In this document: piece after piece, positions 43,310 through 54,699 of the stretch
Numbering within the stretch: the stretch's first letter is position 1
Layout: each line of letters starts with the position of its first letter
NCBI GenBank assembly: GCA_964036665.1
Contig: OZ038530.1
Coordinates: 9,760,501-9,824,500 of the forward strand
Direction of reading: 5' to 3'
DNA from: Gordius sp. MW1
Lineage: Eukaryota > Nematomorpha > Gordioida > Gordea > Gordiidae
Length of the DNA: 64,000 nt
Position numbers and translations under genes: made by a program
Notes under the pieces: generated by a model
Told to the model about the DNA's origin: nothing
The model's input: only the letters and a program-made list of their open reading frames with translations
Databases searched by the model: none

Positions 43310-43980
43310 TGAAGCGCACTCATTGCAGAGAGTTCAAAATGGATTTGTATATATGATGGGTTTAATTCTAAATTAAGTTCCAACATATTTCTTTCAATTT
43401 GTTGAACACCGTGCAATAAGTTAGCCGCTTCCTGTCGGGCATAAAACATACACCACTGGGATCATTTGATCTTTATAAAACGTGAATTAAAGGTTAGATC
43501 AGATAAATAATTTAGCATTTAAATTATAATGAATGTACGTGGTAAAATAAAAATGGCTCACTTTAAAAGTACCATTCATATATATTGACGATACCTCACA
43601 AAGGACCTCTTAACAAAGAAGCTGTCCCAAAAAGGATAAGATTATTGTGGTTGTATAAAAGACCTCTCTTGAAATGAGTAGGGGGTATAGACTGTCTATC
43701 AGGGGCTGCCCTTTTCATAGTCATCCAAACATTTTAAAGACTGGGTAGTTTGGAATTCACCTAAATCCGGGGCTTCTTGTTAACGGGAACTTAGCGTCTG
43801 GTGATATAATCGACGATGTTTCATGGTGGGATTAGCACGAACTGCATCCTTAAGGGCCTTCATAGTGACCAATGATTCATATTCCTCCCTAGGATGTTCA
43901 TGGTTGTGCCGATGTTTAAGAGCAAACTCACCATTAACCTCCTAGGATTTTGCTGAGCATCTGTTATTGAGCACTTATAA
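43310..43980 (-). pseudogene. MULE-2 remnant, left arm of a head-to-head pair
   Basis: The minus strand reads a FLYWCH end, VNGEFALKHRHNHEHPREEY, ALKDAVRANPTMKHRRLYHQ, then PDLGEFQTTQSLKCLDDYEK; farther down (43530-43310) come the segments matching VVYV, LTYCTVF and FELSA of the right arm. Stops and frameshifts are many. The FLYWCH half (43800-43980) is present on this side only. Confidence 0.7.
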
Positions 43981-44380
43981 TAAACGCTAAGTTCTCGTTT
44001 ACAAGAAGTCCCGGATTTGGGTGAATTCCAAGCTACCCTCTCTTTAAAATCTGTAAGGATGCCTATGAAAATGGCAGCCCCTGATAGACAGTCTCCCATT
44101 ATTATTTTACCGAGTACATTAATTGTAAATTAAATGCCAGCTTTTTATTAGATCTTACCTTTAAGATTCACGGTTTTTATAAAGATCATATCATCCCAGT
44201 GGTGTATGTGTTTATGCCCGACAGTAAGCGGCTAACTTATTGTACGGTGTTTAAAAATGAAAGAAGTATGTTGGAAACTTTATTTAGAATTTTCAACCCA
44301 TCATATATCCAAATCGATTTTGAACTCTCTGCAAAGAGTGCGCTTCAACCATGTTCCATAATGCAGTTATTAAAGGTAAT

Positions 44381-44483
44381 CATGGGCGTAGCCAGGGTCG
44401 GGAAATTTAATACAAAAACCCTTGAAAATTAAAAATAATTATGTTTTGCCCCCCCCCCAATCCAAAACCTGGCTACGGCCATG
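44381..44483. mobile_element. hAT-type MITE in a MULE-2 intron
   Basis: 103-bp copy with ends CATGGGCGTAGCCAGG and CCTGGCTACGGCCATG and a perfect 8-bp duplication aaggtaat (44373-44380 and 44484-44491). The duplication copied the intron donor, so GTAAT now occurs twice. Confidence 0.9.
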
Positions 44484-44779
44484 AAGGTAATCAATTATTT
44501 CTCATATTAATATAGTTTTAGGGTGCCTGTTTCACTACTCGAAAGCCATGCTTAGACGGATTGTGCGTTTAGATTTGAAACGGGAATACCTTAGAGATTT
44601 TCTCATGTGGAAGATGGTTAAAAGTGTATCAAGTTTCCCTTTTATGCATATTGAAAATCTCGCTTTAGTTTAAGGAGCACTTTGGGAAGATCCTAGTCTC
44701 TCACTGTTGGCCCTTTATAACAATAGACGCGTGAACGAGAAAATTCGCAAATACAAAATTTACACGACGAATCATGTTG

Positions 44780-45780
44780 ATAAAGTAACAAAACTTTTCT
44801 TATAATTTTAATTCTCGTTTTTGAAATTTTGATGATGTTACTAATTCGGATTCACATTTTAATTAAAATCCGCTTGTTGAAAATAATTCGTGTAATCTTT
44901 GTTAAGTCACAATTTTTTGATATTTTTAGTTTAATGATTTATTTTACATTCACATAAGGTAATGTAAAAAAAGGTTCAAGGCTAGATTATCATTAGGTGT
45001 CCTCTAGTTCCTATCTTGGCTAGGCCCATGCTCGCTAACTTAAATTATAGAGGTACCCAGTGCGGACAATGTCAATATTTTTTAAAAAAATTAAAATTGA
45101 TTCGTAATAAATGAATAATTATATTATAAACCCTTTTCATATAAAAAATTGGTGGCAAAAATCTTATTTTAATAATTAAATTTTGGATGTGTTTGGTTGT
45201 CTTAATTAAAATGTTATAGAATGTTTAGTTTGTGGAAGGAAACCAGAAAGTATATTGTGAAGTTGTAAATATATATAATTAGGTATTTTATCAATATTCA
45301 AAAACATCGATCTCACCAAAAAGGAAAGATTGAATTAATCAATTTACATTGTATTTATATTTTCTTATCTCCTATAAACAACAATAATTGCTTGACTTGT
45401 GAGATGCGGGGCAGATTAATATCTGTTATACACTGATGTTTACAAGAGTAATTGCTAAATCATAAATAACTTGATGGTTTTAACACATGAGTCATCAATT
45501 GCTATTAGTGTGATCCCTCCAAATGATTATTTGTACGTAGTAACATAAAGCCTTTGCCAAAATAGTGGGGCTTGACAAGACCGAAATTTTATGAATATAT
45601 GAATTCTTCATTTGGGCATGAGAAGAGGATGATTCCAAATAGAGCTTAAGATTCTCAGCATATCTGTCTTCTTCAAAAGGGAAGAGACTGTAGCCCTTCC
45701 GTTTTTGAGAGAACATGACGTGCCAAGTGTGTTTGAATAAATTGTTACTGACCCTCTGGTTCGCTCTAACGAAAAGATGA
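44780..45780. other. Unrecognised insert within MULE-2 right arm
   Basis: AT-rich; a GGCTAGGCCCATG near 45018 recalls a MITE end. The minus-strand frame 45803-45495 (102 codons) is the longest but matches no family I know, and it overlaps what should be MULE sequence. Confidence 0.4.
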
Positions 45781-46636
45781 AAGACTTTTTTCACTATATC
45801 CATAAAACCTGGGTCTGGTCAACTGCCACTTTTCCCTATGAGATTTGGCAAAGGATTAAGGCCCCGCACAAGTAATCATTTGGAAGGGTTTCATAACAGC
45901 ATTAAATGCCTTATTGGCCAGGCCCACCCCGTTGTATATGATTTTATTCAATGTATACGTAAACAATTGGCTATAACAGACAGTAATCTTACACATTCCC
46001 CAAGGAAAAGTAGTATTTGGTACTAACAGGAAATATGAAAGGATAAACACCCATATTAATAGATCAATCCAATCCTACCTTAATAATGAAATTAACTATT
46101 TAGAATATCTTGACAATATATCCATTTATATGTATCTTCAAGCTCATAATTTGCCATATAACATATAAATAAAATTTTTACACGGTATGTTATAAGTAGA
46201 GCTGTAGTAACAACTTTATCAAGCTATTTCCTTTTTTAAAGTAACAATTGCAGTGACTATAAAAGCGCACGAGAAAATTAGATACTCTTAAGTATAGTTT
46301 CTTAGTGATTCCAATTATAAAAGGCAAATGATTTTTATACCAAAATTTGAATAAAACATCTTGCCAACTCGATTTATAAAAGACAGTGATTTTAATTTCA
46401 ATCATAAGTAATAAAAACCCGACCCCGCCCGAAAAATCGATAACGAGAGAGAGATGATGTGGGGAGGAGACACGTGTATGTATTACTATTCTAACACAGC
46501 GAGGGAGATAGAGATGAGGGGTGGGGCACCTCTTATGCATTAATTTAAAAAATCGAAACACTAACACATCTCTCTCTCCCATCTCCTCCACTCCCGCCCC
46601 CTAACCCCCCCCGCGCTTATAATACTAGGGTAATAA

Positions 46637-47578
46637 CACTAGTCAACAAATAAAGGTCTTGTGTAATCAACCGGGAAACGGTTAACATATTCTGATAGAG
46701 ATTTTTGTGGTGAACACAAATATGTTTTTCGTTGTTTTCCTATACGTCAAGTTTTTTTAGATATTTCGATTGAAAGTTGCGAAAATGACCGTTTTTGACC
46801 CTTTTCGACGCTCAATAGAGCAATATTGAATAGCTAAAAAGAAAATCTTAAACCTCTAAGTGGTAGAACCAACTTAGGGTAAAACATTGAAAAATGATTT
46901 TTCCCCTATAGTTTTTACTTTTTCTAATATATCAAAAATGCAATTAGTCCCTATGCGAAATCGCGGCATCCTTTTGAGCCTCCCTCCCTCTCTATCTAAT
47001 TGGGTTATATGCTTATATAACACTATACCCTTAGTGCACGTAAGTGATTGATGAGTGTGGTGGGTGCAAGAGTAGTGGGTTAATACGAACTATTCCTACT
47101 ACTACGCCTGTCATCCTCCCTCTCTACTAGAAGAATAGCTCGTATTACGCCACTACTCTTATACATCCACACCCCCACACCATCCATCAATCACTCACAT
47201 GCACCAAGAGTATAGTGTGATAAACCCAATTAGATAGAGGGAGGGACGGAGGCTCAAAGGATGCCGCTTTGTATAGGGACTAATTAAAATTCGATATACT
47301 GAAAAAAGTAAAAACAATAGGGGAAAACATCAATTATCAATGTTTTACCCTAAGTTGGTTCTACCACTTAGAGGTTAAAAAATTTTATTTTAGCCATTCA
47401 ATATCGCTCTATTGAGCATCGAAAAGGGTCAAAAACGGTCATTTTCGCAACTTTGAATCGACACATCTAAAAAACTTGACGTATAGGAAAACAACGAAAA
47501 ACATATTTGTGTTAACCACAAAAAACTCTATCAGAATATGTTGACCGTTTCCCGGTTGATTTTTCTTGTTGACCAGTG
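46637..47578. mobile_element. 942-bp hairpin element with CACTRG ends
   Basis: The two halves (46637-47090 and 47125-47578) are inverted repeats over nearly their full length, leaving about 35-45 nt as the loop near 47100. Ends CACTAGTCAAC and GTTGACCAGTG; 3-bp duplication TAA (46634-46636, 47579-47581). CACTRG ends with a short T/A duplication recall the CMC (CACTA/Mirage/Chapaev) superfamily. Non-coding. A half copy lies at 50015-50535. Confidence 0.82.
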
Positions 47579-47939
47579 TAATTAGTTTACCCTTGGCATA
47601 TAAAAAATACTTATAAAGAGTATAGTGAAATGCAGTAAATTTAATTCCAATCATATATTTTTAAACATAGCAAATACAAAACGACGGAATTTTGTATGCA
47701 TTTAGTTAGTAACCATCTAAAAATATGATTTGCCAGTAGCTAGCATGAAGAAAATACTGCATTTTCAATTTATGATATATTAATCCCTTATCAATTTATG
47801 ATCTCAAGATATAAATGAAATTTTAGGTTATTTAAATAGATAATGAAATGAAAAATAGAAAATCAATATATTATAGATAATTTAACAAATATAAATTATT
47901 ATGAAAAAATAGAGGGAGGGGGGCTACTTCAGCAATTGA

Positions 47940-48630
47940 CGTTTTTTGATCATCCAATGATATTAACAAGAACAATATATTTTTTTAATTAAAAAAAATT
48001 AAAAAAAACTTACCCTCTCCGGGATTCGAACCCACATTAGTAGAGGCATAGGCATTTGTAGGGGCACAGGGACCCATATCAGTAGAGGCATAGGCCCTTG
48101 TAGGGGAGGGCATAGTGTAATTATCGATGTTAACCAATTAAAAAGCAAAAAAAAATTTAATTCAGAATTTAGCCAATGGTAATTTTTTTCAATGGTCAGT
48201 AGCCTGCGGACGGTCAAAAAGTCACATTAGCAATGGTATTAACAAGAACAATATATTAATTTAATTTAAAAAAAATAAAAATTTTGCCCTCGCCGGGATT
48301 CGAACCCACATCAGTAGAGGCATAGGCCCTTGTGGGAAAGGGCATAGGGTAATTAATTATCAATGTTAACCTAATATACCCAATTCAAAGACGAAAATTA
48401 TGAATGTTAACCTATTCAAAAACGAAAAATTAAAATTTCGATTTATACTTTGGCCAATGGTCATTTTTTTATTGGTCAGTAGCCAGCGGATGGTCAAAAA
48501 GTCATATTATCAATGGTATTAACAAGAACAAAATATTAATTTAATTTAACCAGGTCACAAAGCTGGCGCCAATAACTTGGAGGGTAACAGACGGACAACA
48601 AAAAACGAGCCCATAAATTGCATAGCAATT
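47940..48630. repeat. tRNA-like/CCATTGG repeat cluster, relative of 12.4-16.6 kb
   Basis: Three tandem-like modules with box B sequence (minus strand GGGTTCGAATCCCGG, near 48015-48035 and 48290-48310), each joined to the TTAATACCATTG, GACCGTCCGC and CCAATGG blocks seen at 12.4-16.6 kb. The end GCCCATAAATTGCATAGCAA (48610-48630) matches the right end of that complex. It looks like a tRNA-headed SINE-like unit repeated. Confidence 0.65.
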
Positions 48631-49179
48631 AAAAGTTAATATTCATCAGCAACAAACTAAACAAATTGGCAAAAGCAATTTCATAGCAGAAAATTAACCA
48701 GAATTTTGGCCATTACAAGTTGCCATAAAAAGAAAGAAATTTATGTATAAAGGTAATCAGTCGGGCACAATAACAATAATGGATATTGGGCTCGGGCGAG
48801 GGCAAAAAATTAAAGCTAACCAGCGGTCATTAGCTTGTCTATTTGCGAAAGCAAAATTAAATATATAAAGTGTAATATCAATTTGTTGAGAGTAACATCT
48901 TTTGTTTACAATTTCATTAATTAAATAAGACAAACGTTGATATAGATCAATAATATGCATACAACAAATTATATAGTTTTTTTAAAATGATCATTATTAA
49001 AATGGTGTTTATAAGATTTTGTATAACTTACTTGTTATATTTTGATTAATAGGTAAACCACAGGTTTTTATACAGCCTAAGGCTTATAATGACATAAATG
49101 CTTTTCTCATTTTAAATATTACCTCCTAAATCACCACAATTACTTATACGAAAGGGACGCTTAAGGTATCTTTCAAAAA

Positions 49180-49640
49180 AGTGAACATATATTTTTATGC
49201 AGAATCACGTTTCTGTGTAGTCACTAATGTCTCTTTCTCTAGTGAATTATTAACATTAAGCGAATTATTAATGAAATGCAAATTAAATAAAGTAGAACGA
49301 GTTTGGGTAGGAATAAAATTTGAGTACCGCGAATCGAAGGTATAAGATAGCGATTTAAAAATATAGGCGACATAATTAAAGCATCATAATTTTGCGAACG
49401 ATCGGCGTTTAAATAAAACAAAGTGCGAATATGCAAGTTTTTACTGCGAATGCGTTTGTTAGTCGTATAAAGTACCTAACCTTGATCAATCTGTATAAGA
49501 TTGATCCCGGTTTTAGCATTATTCTCAATTAAATTTGATATGCATGTATAAATGTCCGGGTGGGTCTGTCCAATAAGGATCTTCTTGGCCTTATAGTAGC
49601 CTTCAAGGGGATTTTTAGTTCTCGGATAAAGGCCTGCAAA
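49180..49640 (-). pseudogene. MULE-2 C-terminal tail, left arm of the 5.5-kb palindrome
   Basis: The minus strand gives PLEGYYKAKKILIGQTHPDI and a tail similar to 54240-54690: NAKTGINLIQID and LNADRSQNYDALIMSP match the right arm's LNLYADRSRNYDVFNYIDN-like stretch. The separation from its upstream part (50536-50775) is due to the insertions at 49640-50535. Confidence 0.65.
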
Positions 49641-49689
49641 GTCACTTTTTTTCAACCCGAACCCGACCCAAAAGCGTTAATAAAATAAG

Positions 49690-49970
49690 TATAAAATTTT
49701 AGATCTACATAATAATAAATAAAACTTACTTTTTGTTGATTCATGAATATTTAGTTATATCTTTATGTAGTTAAATTTATAATTAACTCTATAGACTATA
49801 AACAATTAAAAAATCATTTGTTAATATTACCTTTCGTGATTCAACTTTAAATTAAATATTTAATTATATCTTTATGTAGTTAAATATTTACTCTATAGAC
49901 TATAAACAATAATAAATACTCATTTGTTAATATTTTACCTTTCGTGATTCAGCTTTAAATTTAAATTTGC
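49690..49970. repeat. Tandem repeat, two units of about 110 bp
   Basis: Both units contain TATCTTTATGTAGTTAAAT, ACTCTATAGACTATAAACAA and ACCTTTCGTGATTCA in the same order. A CCCGAACCCGACCC motif at about 49660 resembles hAT subterminal sequence. Confidence 0.75.
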
Positions 49971-50014
49971 CTCCAAATTAAACGAATTAAAAAAATAGAA
50001 AAGGAAATTAATTA

Positions 50015-50535
50015 CACTGGTCTATAAATAAAGGTCTTGTGTAATCAACCGGGAAACGGTTACCATATTCTGATAGAGTTTTTTGTGGTGAACACAAATA
50101 TGTTTTTCGTTGTTTTCCTATACGTCAAGTTTTTTAGATATTTCGATTCAAAGTTGCGAAAATGACCGTTTGTGACCCTTTTCGACGCTCAATAGAGCGA
50201 CATTGAATGGCTAAAATAAAAATTTTTAACCTCTAAGTGGTAGAACCAACTTAGGGTAAAACATTGATAATTGATGTTTTCCCCTATTGTTTTTACTTTT
50301 TTCAGTATATCGAATTTTAATTAGTCCCTATACAAAGCGGCATCCTTTGAGCCTCCGTCCCTCCCTCTATCTAATTGGGTTTATCACACTATACTCTTGG
50401 TGCATGTGAGTGTGATGAGTGTGGTGGGTGCAAGAGTAGTGGGTTAATACGAACTATTCCTATTACTACGCCTGTCATCCTTCCTCTCTACTAGAGGAAT
50501 AGCTCGTATTGCGCCACAACTTTTACACACCCCCA
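50015..50535. mobile_element. Half copy of the CACTRG hairpin element
   Basis: The left arm and loop of the 46637-47578 family are present (CACTGGTC start, then the CAACCGGGAAACGGTTA block), but it stops shortly after the loop. The break falls within a C-rich stretch at about 50535, where MULE-2 sequence begins. Confidence 0.8.
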
Positions 50536-50775
50536 CAGCCTCATACCTCTGCCATATTTCGTCCGCCCAGGTATTAAACATATTCATAAAATGCGCGAAG
50601 TTTAGGATGTTAAGACAATAGGGTCTTCCCAACGAGTTTTAATAAGCACGTCTTTGCTTCGCAAAAAAGGAAAAGGCACCCTCCGTACCATCTATTAATT
50701 CTTACCATCCCAAATCAAGGTCCAAATTTTATTGCCCAGCTTGTAATTATATTCCTCAAGGAGAAGGTTCAGTAG
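50536..50775 (-). pseudogene. MULE-2 fragment, left arm
   Basis: The minus strand reads TWADEIWQRYEAVG-type sequence; the right arm has MWQRYEAVGPRTNNHLEGYH in the same order. Its reading frame continues on the far side of the hairpin half copy, in 49180-49640. Confidence 0.6.
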
Positions 50776-51640
50776 AGTGTAGAACTCTTTCCCCTCTACA
50801 AAACTGTGCCAATCGTGAATTTAAGTAATTTAGTTTTTTATTACTTTCGCGACGTCAAAATGGAGTATCCAACCAAAGGTAAAAATCAACATTTTCGACA
50901 TCTGCTATTCTTCGCTTTACATCGTAGTCAGCTGCTGAAACAGCCCGAGACATACCGAATCGTCACGGGAGATGAGAAATGGTGTTTGTACATAAATTTG
51001 AACAAAGAAAGGAGTGGGTGGCTCCTGGAGCGACTCCAAAGCCGAGGGTAAAGCCTGACCTCCATCCAAAAAAGACCATGATCTGCGTTTGGTGGGACTG
51101 GGAGGGCATTCTGCATTGGGAAATTCTGGAAAGGAATGCCACGGTCAACAAAGAGCTCTATATATCCCAGCTACACCGCGTGAATGAGGCTATTCGACTT
51201 AAAAGACCCCATCGACAAGGCCAGACCATACTCCTTCACGACAACGCAAGGCCCCATGTTGCTCAAGTCGTAAAAGCCGCACTCCAAGAGCTCGAATGGG
51301 AGGTCCTTCAGCATCCGCCATATTCTCCGGACCTTGCACCGACTGATTAATCTTTTCCGCTCTCTCTCGATCCATATGAGGGGCGTTACCTTGGACAATG
51401 TAGAGGGCCTTAAAAACTGGCTCAAAAACTTCTTCGATACCAGACCGGTCGATTTTTGGCGTAATGGCATCAAAAATTGGTCAAAAGGTGGCAGGAGGTC
51501 GTAATTAGCAACGGCGAATATATCATTGAATAAGTTATTGTTATAACAATAAAATAAGTTATTGTTATAACAATAAATTATCGTTAAATAAAAGACTTTA
51601 ATAAAAACTCTACGAACTTTTTCCTTAACCTACTCTACTC
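50776..51640 (+). pseudogene. Mariner (D,D34D) transposon, internally deleted
   Basis: The coding start MEYPTKGKNQHFRHLLFF (50860) is followed by a deletion of about 120 residues, compared with the copy at 52925-53905. Then come VTGDEKWCLYINL, ILLHDNARPHVAQVV, HPPYSPDLAPTD and YHLFRSL-type sequence to NGEYIIE and a stop near 51530. The three catalytic Asp residues (GDEKW, HDNARP, APTD with 34 residues between the last two) remain, but there are frameshifts. The helix-turn-helix DNA-binding region is lost, so it cannot act as a transposase. Confidence 0.85.
51530..51582 (+). repeat. Two-unit direct repeat at the mariner 3' end
   Basis: AATAAGTTATTGTTATAACA occurs twice in a row, within the mariner 3' untranslated part. 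It is itself partly palindromic. Confidence 0.7.
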
Positions 51641-51902
51641 GTGTTTATTATGAATCATGTTTGTTTGTTTCCCTATGACATATATTTCCCTTCTGTAACG
51701 ATTATTTTTGCCCAACTTATACATATTCATAATTCAAAAAAAACATTAAGAAATATATATATCTATATAAATTAATATATTATCCTTCCGTAACGATTAT
51801 TATACACGTTTATTATCCAAAAAAAAGAAGAAAATATATTATCCTTCCGTAACAATTATTATACACGGTTACTATACAAAAAAAAAGAAAAAAAAGAAAG
51901 GC

Positions 51903-52915
51903 GCGACATCCGAAATACTCTAAACGCGACATACGAAATACTCTATCGAACGCGACATATGTGTTGCATCTATTTTCTCTAATTCTAATTCTATTTTTTT
52001 TTTACCTTTGCATAACATTTGTTTCAATTCGGATTTTTTTAATTAAAATGGTAAGTGCACTTTAGTTCAGATATATATTGATTGATAAAAGATATATATA
52101 TATATTATGGTAAATATCTTTTTCCTTTTACTAAAGTGATCAAAATTAAAATTAAACTTAATTAAACGCGTGCAATTATTTTAGCCTGTAATATACTCAA
52201 TTGATTGATTATACCCTTTTATCGCGCTAAAATTTTTTTTTTTTAATATAAATCAATCAATATATATCTGAACTAAATTGCACTTACCATTTTAATTAAA
52301 AAAATCCCAATTGAAACAAATGTTATGCAAATGTAAAAAAAATAGAATTATAATTAGAGAAAATAGATGCATCACGTAAGTTTTATTTACCTTTTATTTT
52401 TTTTGTAGATTTTATTTTGCCTTCTGTATACGATTGTTTCGCCGCCGGCACAGAGATATATATCACTATGGCTCGATGACTATTTAATTCTTAAATTATA
52501 TTTAGCCTTTTTATTAGTTTTTTTTATGTGCCAGTTTAACTCGCGATATCTAAAAACAAAAATATCACGGTTACTCTTCACAAACCAGAGTACCAGCGAT
52601 ATAAAAATCCCTTTTTATCTCATGAGTAATAGGGGCAATAAAAAAATACGTTGAGAAAGGGTGGAACACCACACCTCCCCCTTTAACGAGAAGCCAAAGA
52701 CTTGATGTCCATAAGTCAAGCCATCAATATGTCTTCTTCCCGCAAAGGGTAGGAGCGGGTTATCGATGCTATTGCCCAACGATTCTTGTTGTTTCACTTT
52801 ATCTTCGGCGCTTCTTTTCTTTTTGTATATCGCGTTTGTTAGAATATTTCTGATGTCGCGTTCGATAGAGTATTTCGTATGTCGCGTTTGATAGAGTATT
52901 TCGGATGTCGCGCCT
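51903..52915. repeat. Palindrome centre: minisatellite arms and AT-rich hairpin
   Basis: The left arm has CGCGACAT..GAAATACTCT units (51903-51960) then 51960-52085. Its complement is at 52243-52376, and the units recur inverted at 52852-52915. The loop is about 52086-52242. A 475-bp unrelated insert (52377-52851) splits the right arm. It lies between two inverted mariner copies. Confidence 0.75.
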
Positions 52916-52924
52916 ATTTTTTTC

Positions 52925-53905
52925 AAGGTAACGCCCCTCATATGGTTCGAAAGAGAGCGGAAAAGATGGTAATCAGTCGGTGCAAGGTCCGGAGAATATG
53001 GCGGATGCTGAAGGACCTCCCATTCGAGCTCTTGGAGTGCGGCTTTTACGACTTGAGCAACATGGGGCCTTGCGTTGTCGTGAAGGAGTATGGTCTGGCC
53101 TTGTCGATGGGGTCATTTGAGTCAAATAGCCTTATTCACGCGGTGTATGGGATATATAGAGCTCCTTGTTGATCGTGGCATTCCTTTCCAGAATTTCCTA
53201 ATGCAGAATGCCCTCCCAGTCCCACCAACGCAGATCATGGTCTCTTTTGGATGGAGGTCAGGCTTGCGTCGGCTTTAGAGTCGCTCCAGGAGCCACCCAC
53301 TCCTTTCTTTGCTTCAAATTTATGTACAAACACCATTTCTCATCTCGCGTGACGATATGGTACAAAAAGCGCTGTTTATGACCGTGGGTTGCTCGATGAC
53401 GGGCGAGATGCTGCGAAGCAATTTGAAGGCTAGTTTCTTTGTGGCTTTCGTTTAGCTCCTGAGGGATCCAAGCTCCCAAATTTGCGGCAAATCCCATCGA
53501 ATAAAGATGATTTAGGATGGTTTACTGATCGAAATTCATTATTTCCGCCAATTCACAACTTGTTTGGCGACCGTCCTCCTTCAAAAGTGCTTTGAGACAC
53601 TCTTTGTCGGATTCCGAGGGTCTTCCGCTAAGGGGCTTGTCAGCGATGTCAAAATTGCCATTTTTGAACTTTGCGAACCATTTTTGTGCTGTAGACTCAA
53701 CTATAACACCTTCTCCGTATACTTTACAAATGTCTCGGGCTGTTTCAGCAGCGTTTTGACCACGATGAAAAGCGAAGAATAGCAGGTGTCGAAAATGTTG
53801 ATTTTTACCGTTTGGATACTCCATTTTGACGTCGCGAGAGTAATAAAAAACTAAATTTCTTAAAATCACGATTGGCACAGTTTTGTAGAGGGGAAAGAGT
53901 TCTAC
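52925..53905 (-). pseudogene. Mariner transposon, 3' truncated, inverted relative to copy 1
   Basis: Minus strand from 53824: MEYPNGKNQHFRHLLFFAFH, then the helix-turn-helix region with WFAKFKNGNFDIADKPLSGR, then VTRDEKWCLYINL with the first catalytic Asp, through to MRGVTLK near 52940, where the element is cut. One or more frameshifts lie between 53522 and 53258 and beyond. The lost C-terminus and frame damage make it inactive. It complements copy 1 in showing the region deleted there. Confidence 0.83.
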
Positions 53906-53929
53906 TTGACGAATATTATATAATTCATC

Positions 53930-54690
53930 AGAAGCAAAAATTCGATAAATTAATGCAACATGTGTTGCACTCTACCGAACTTTATATTATAAATTTAATA
54001 TTCTATTTTGGGGTGTCTCTTTCACTTTACAAATTTAGGGCGGAATATTCGAGAAATCCCCTTATACGGAAGATTGTACGAGGAGTGTCTAGATTTCCTT
54101 TTGGCGAAGCGAGGACGTCGACCTTGCTCCTTTTATATATGTAAACAAAACCTGGGTGGGCCCTTCAGCCATATTTCCTGAAATGTGGCAGAGGTATGAG
54201 GCTGTTGGTCCGAGGACTAACAATCACCTTGAGGGTTATCATAATGCCCTTAAGGTCTTATTGGTCCGGCCCACCCGGATATATATACATGTTTATCGTT
54301 TATTATTGAAAATAATACTAAAACCGAGATCAATCTTATACTGATTGATTTCGGTAGGGTTCTATATAATACTAATAGACGCATTCGCTCTAAAAATTTA
54401 CATAAACGCACTCTAATAAATTTATACGCCGATCGTTCTCGGAATTATGACGTTTTTAATTATATCGATAATATTACTAAATCTTTATCATATAACTTCG
54501 ATTCGCGGAACTGAAATTTTATTCCTACTCTTATTTTTTTTTTATCTAATTCGCGTTTTAATACTGATTCGACTAATGTAAATAATGTAGAAGAAAGAGA
54601 CACTAGTGATTATACAGAAACTAGTGACTCTGAATAAAAATATTTGTTCATTTTCTTGAGGGATACCTTAAAGGTCTCAGCCATGAGGCG
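53930..54690 (+). pseudogene. MULE-2 fragment, right arm of the palindrome
   Basis: Plus strand: SRNPLIRKIVRGVSRFPF, NKTWVGPSAIFPEMWQRYEA, RTNNHLEGYHNALKVLLVRP, then a tail that ends TSDYTETSDSE-like before a stop near 54640. The order and motifs match 29475-29969. Several frame breaks. Confidence 0.72.
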
Positions 54691-54699
54691 TCTGCTGAG

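Larger units (their letters stand above)
43985..46070 (+). pseudogene. MULE-2 remnant, right arm of the pair
   Basis: Plus strand: PDLGEFQATLSLK, IHGFYKDHIIPVVYVFMPDS, LTYCTVF, YIQIDFELSAKSAL (second Asp region), then the MITE at 44381 and a 35-nt intron (44487-44521), then GCLFHYSKAMLRRIVRLDLK. After about 1 kb of unrecognised DNA (44780-45780) the C-terminal signature appears: KTWVWSTATFPYEIWQR, RTSNHLEGFHNSIKCLIG (45795-46020). The intron lies where MULE-2 copy I has its 36-nt intron. Frame damage and the 1-kb insertion make it non-functional. Confidence 0.78.

Noticed and set aside
45495-45803. 102-codon minus-strand frame as a gene
   Set aside because: No family match, and it overlaps a region flanked by MULE-2 sequence on the plus strand.
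46190-46591. 133-codon minus-strand frame
   Set aside because: Crosses a GA-rich/TC-rich imperfect palindrome; no recognisable domain or splice context.
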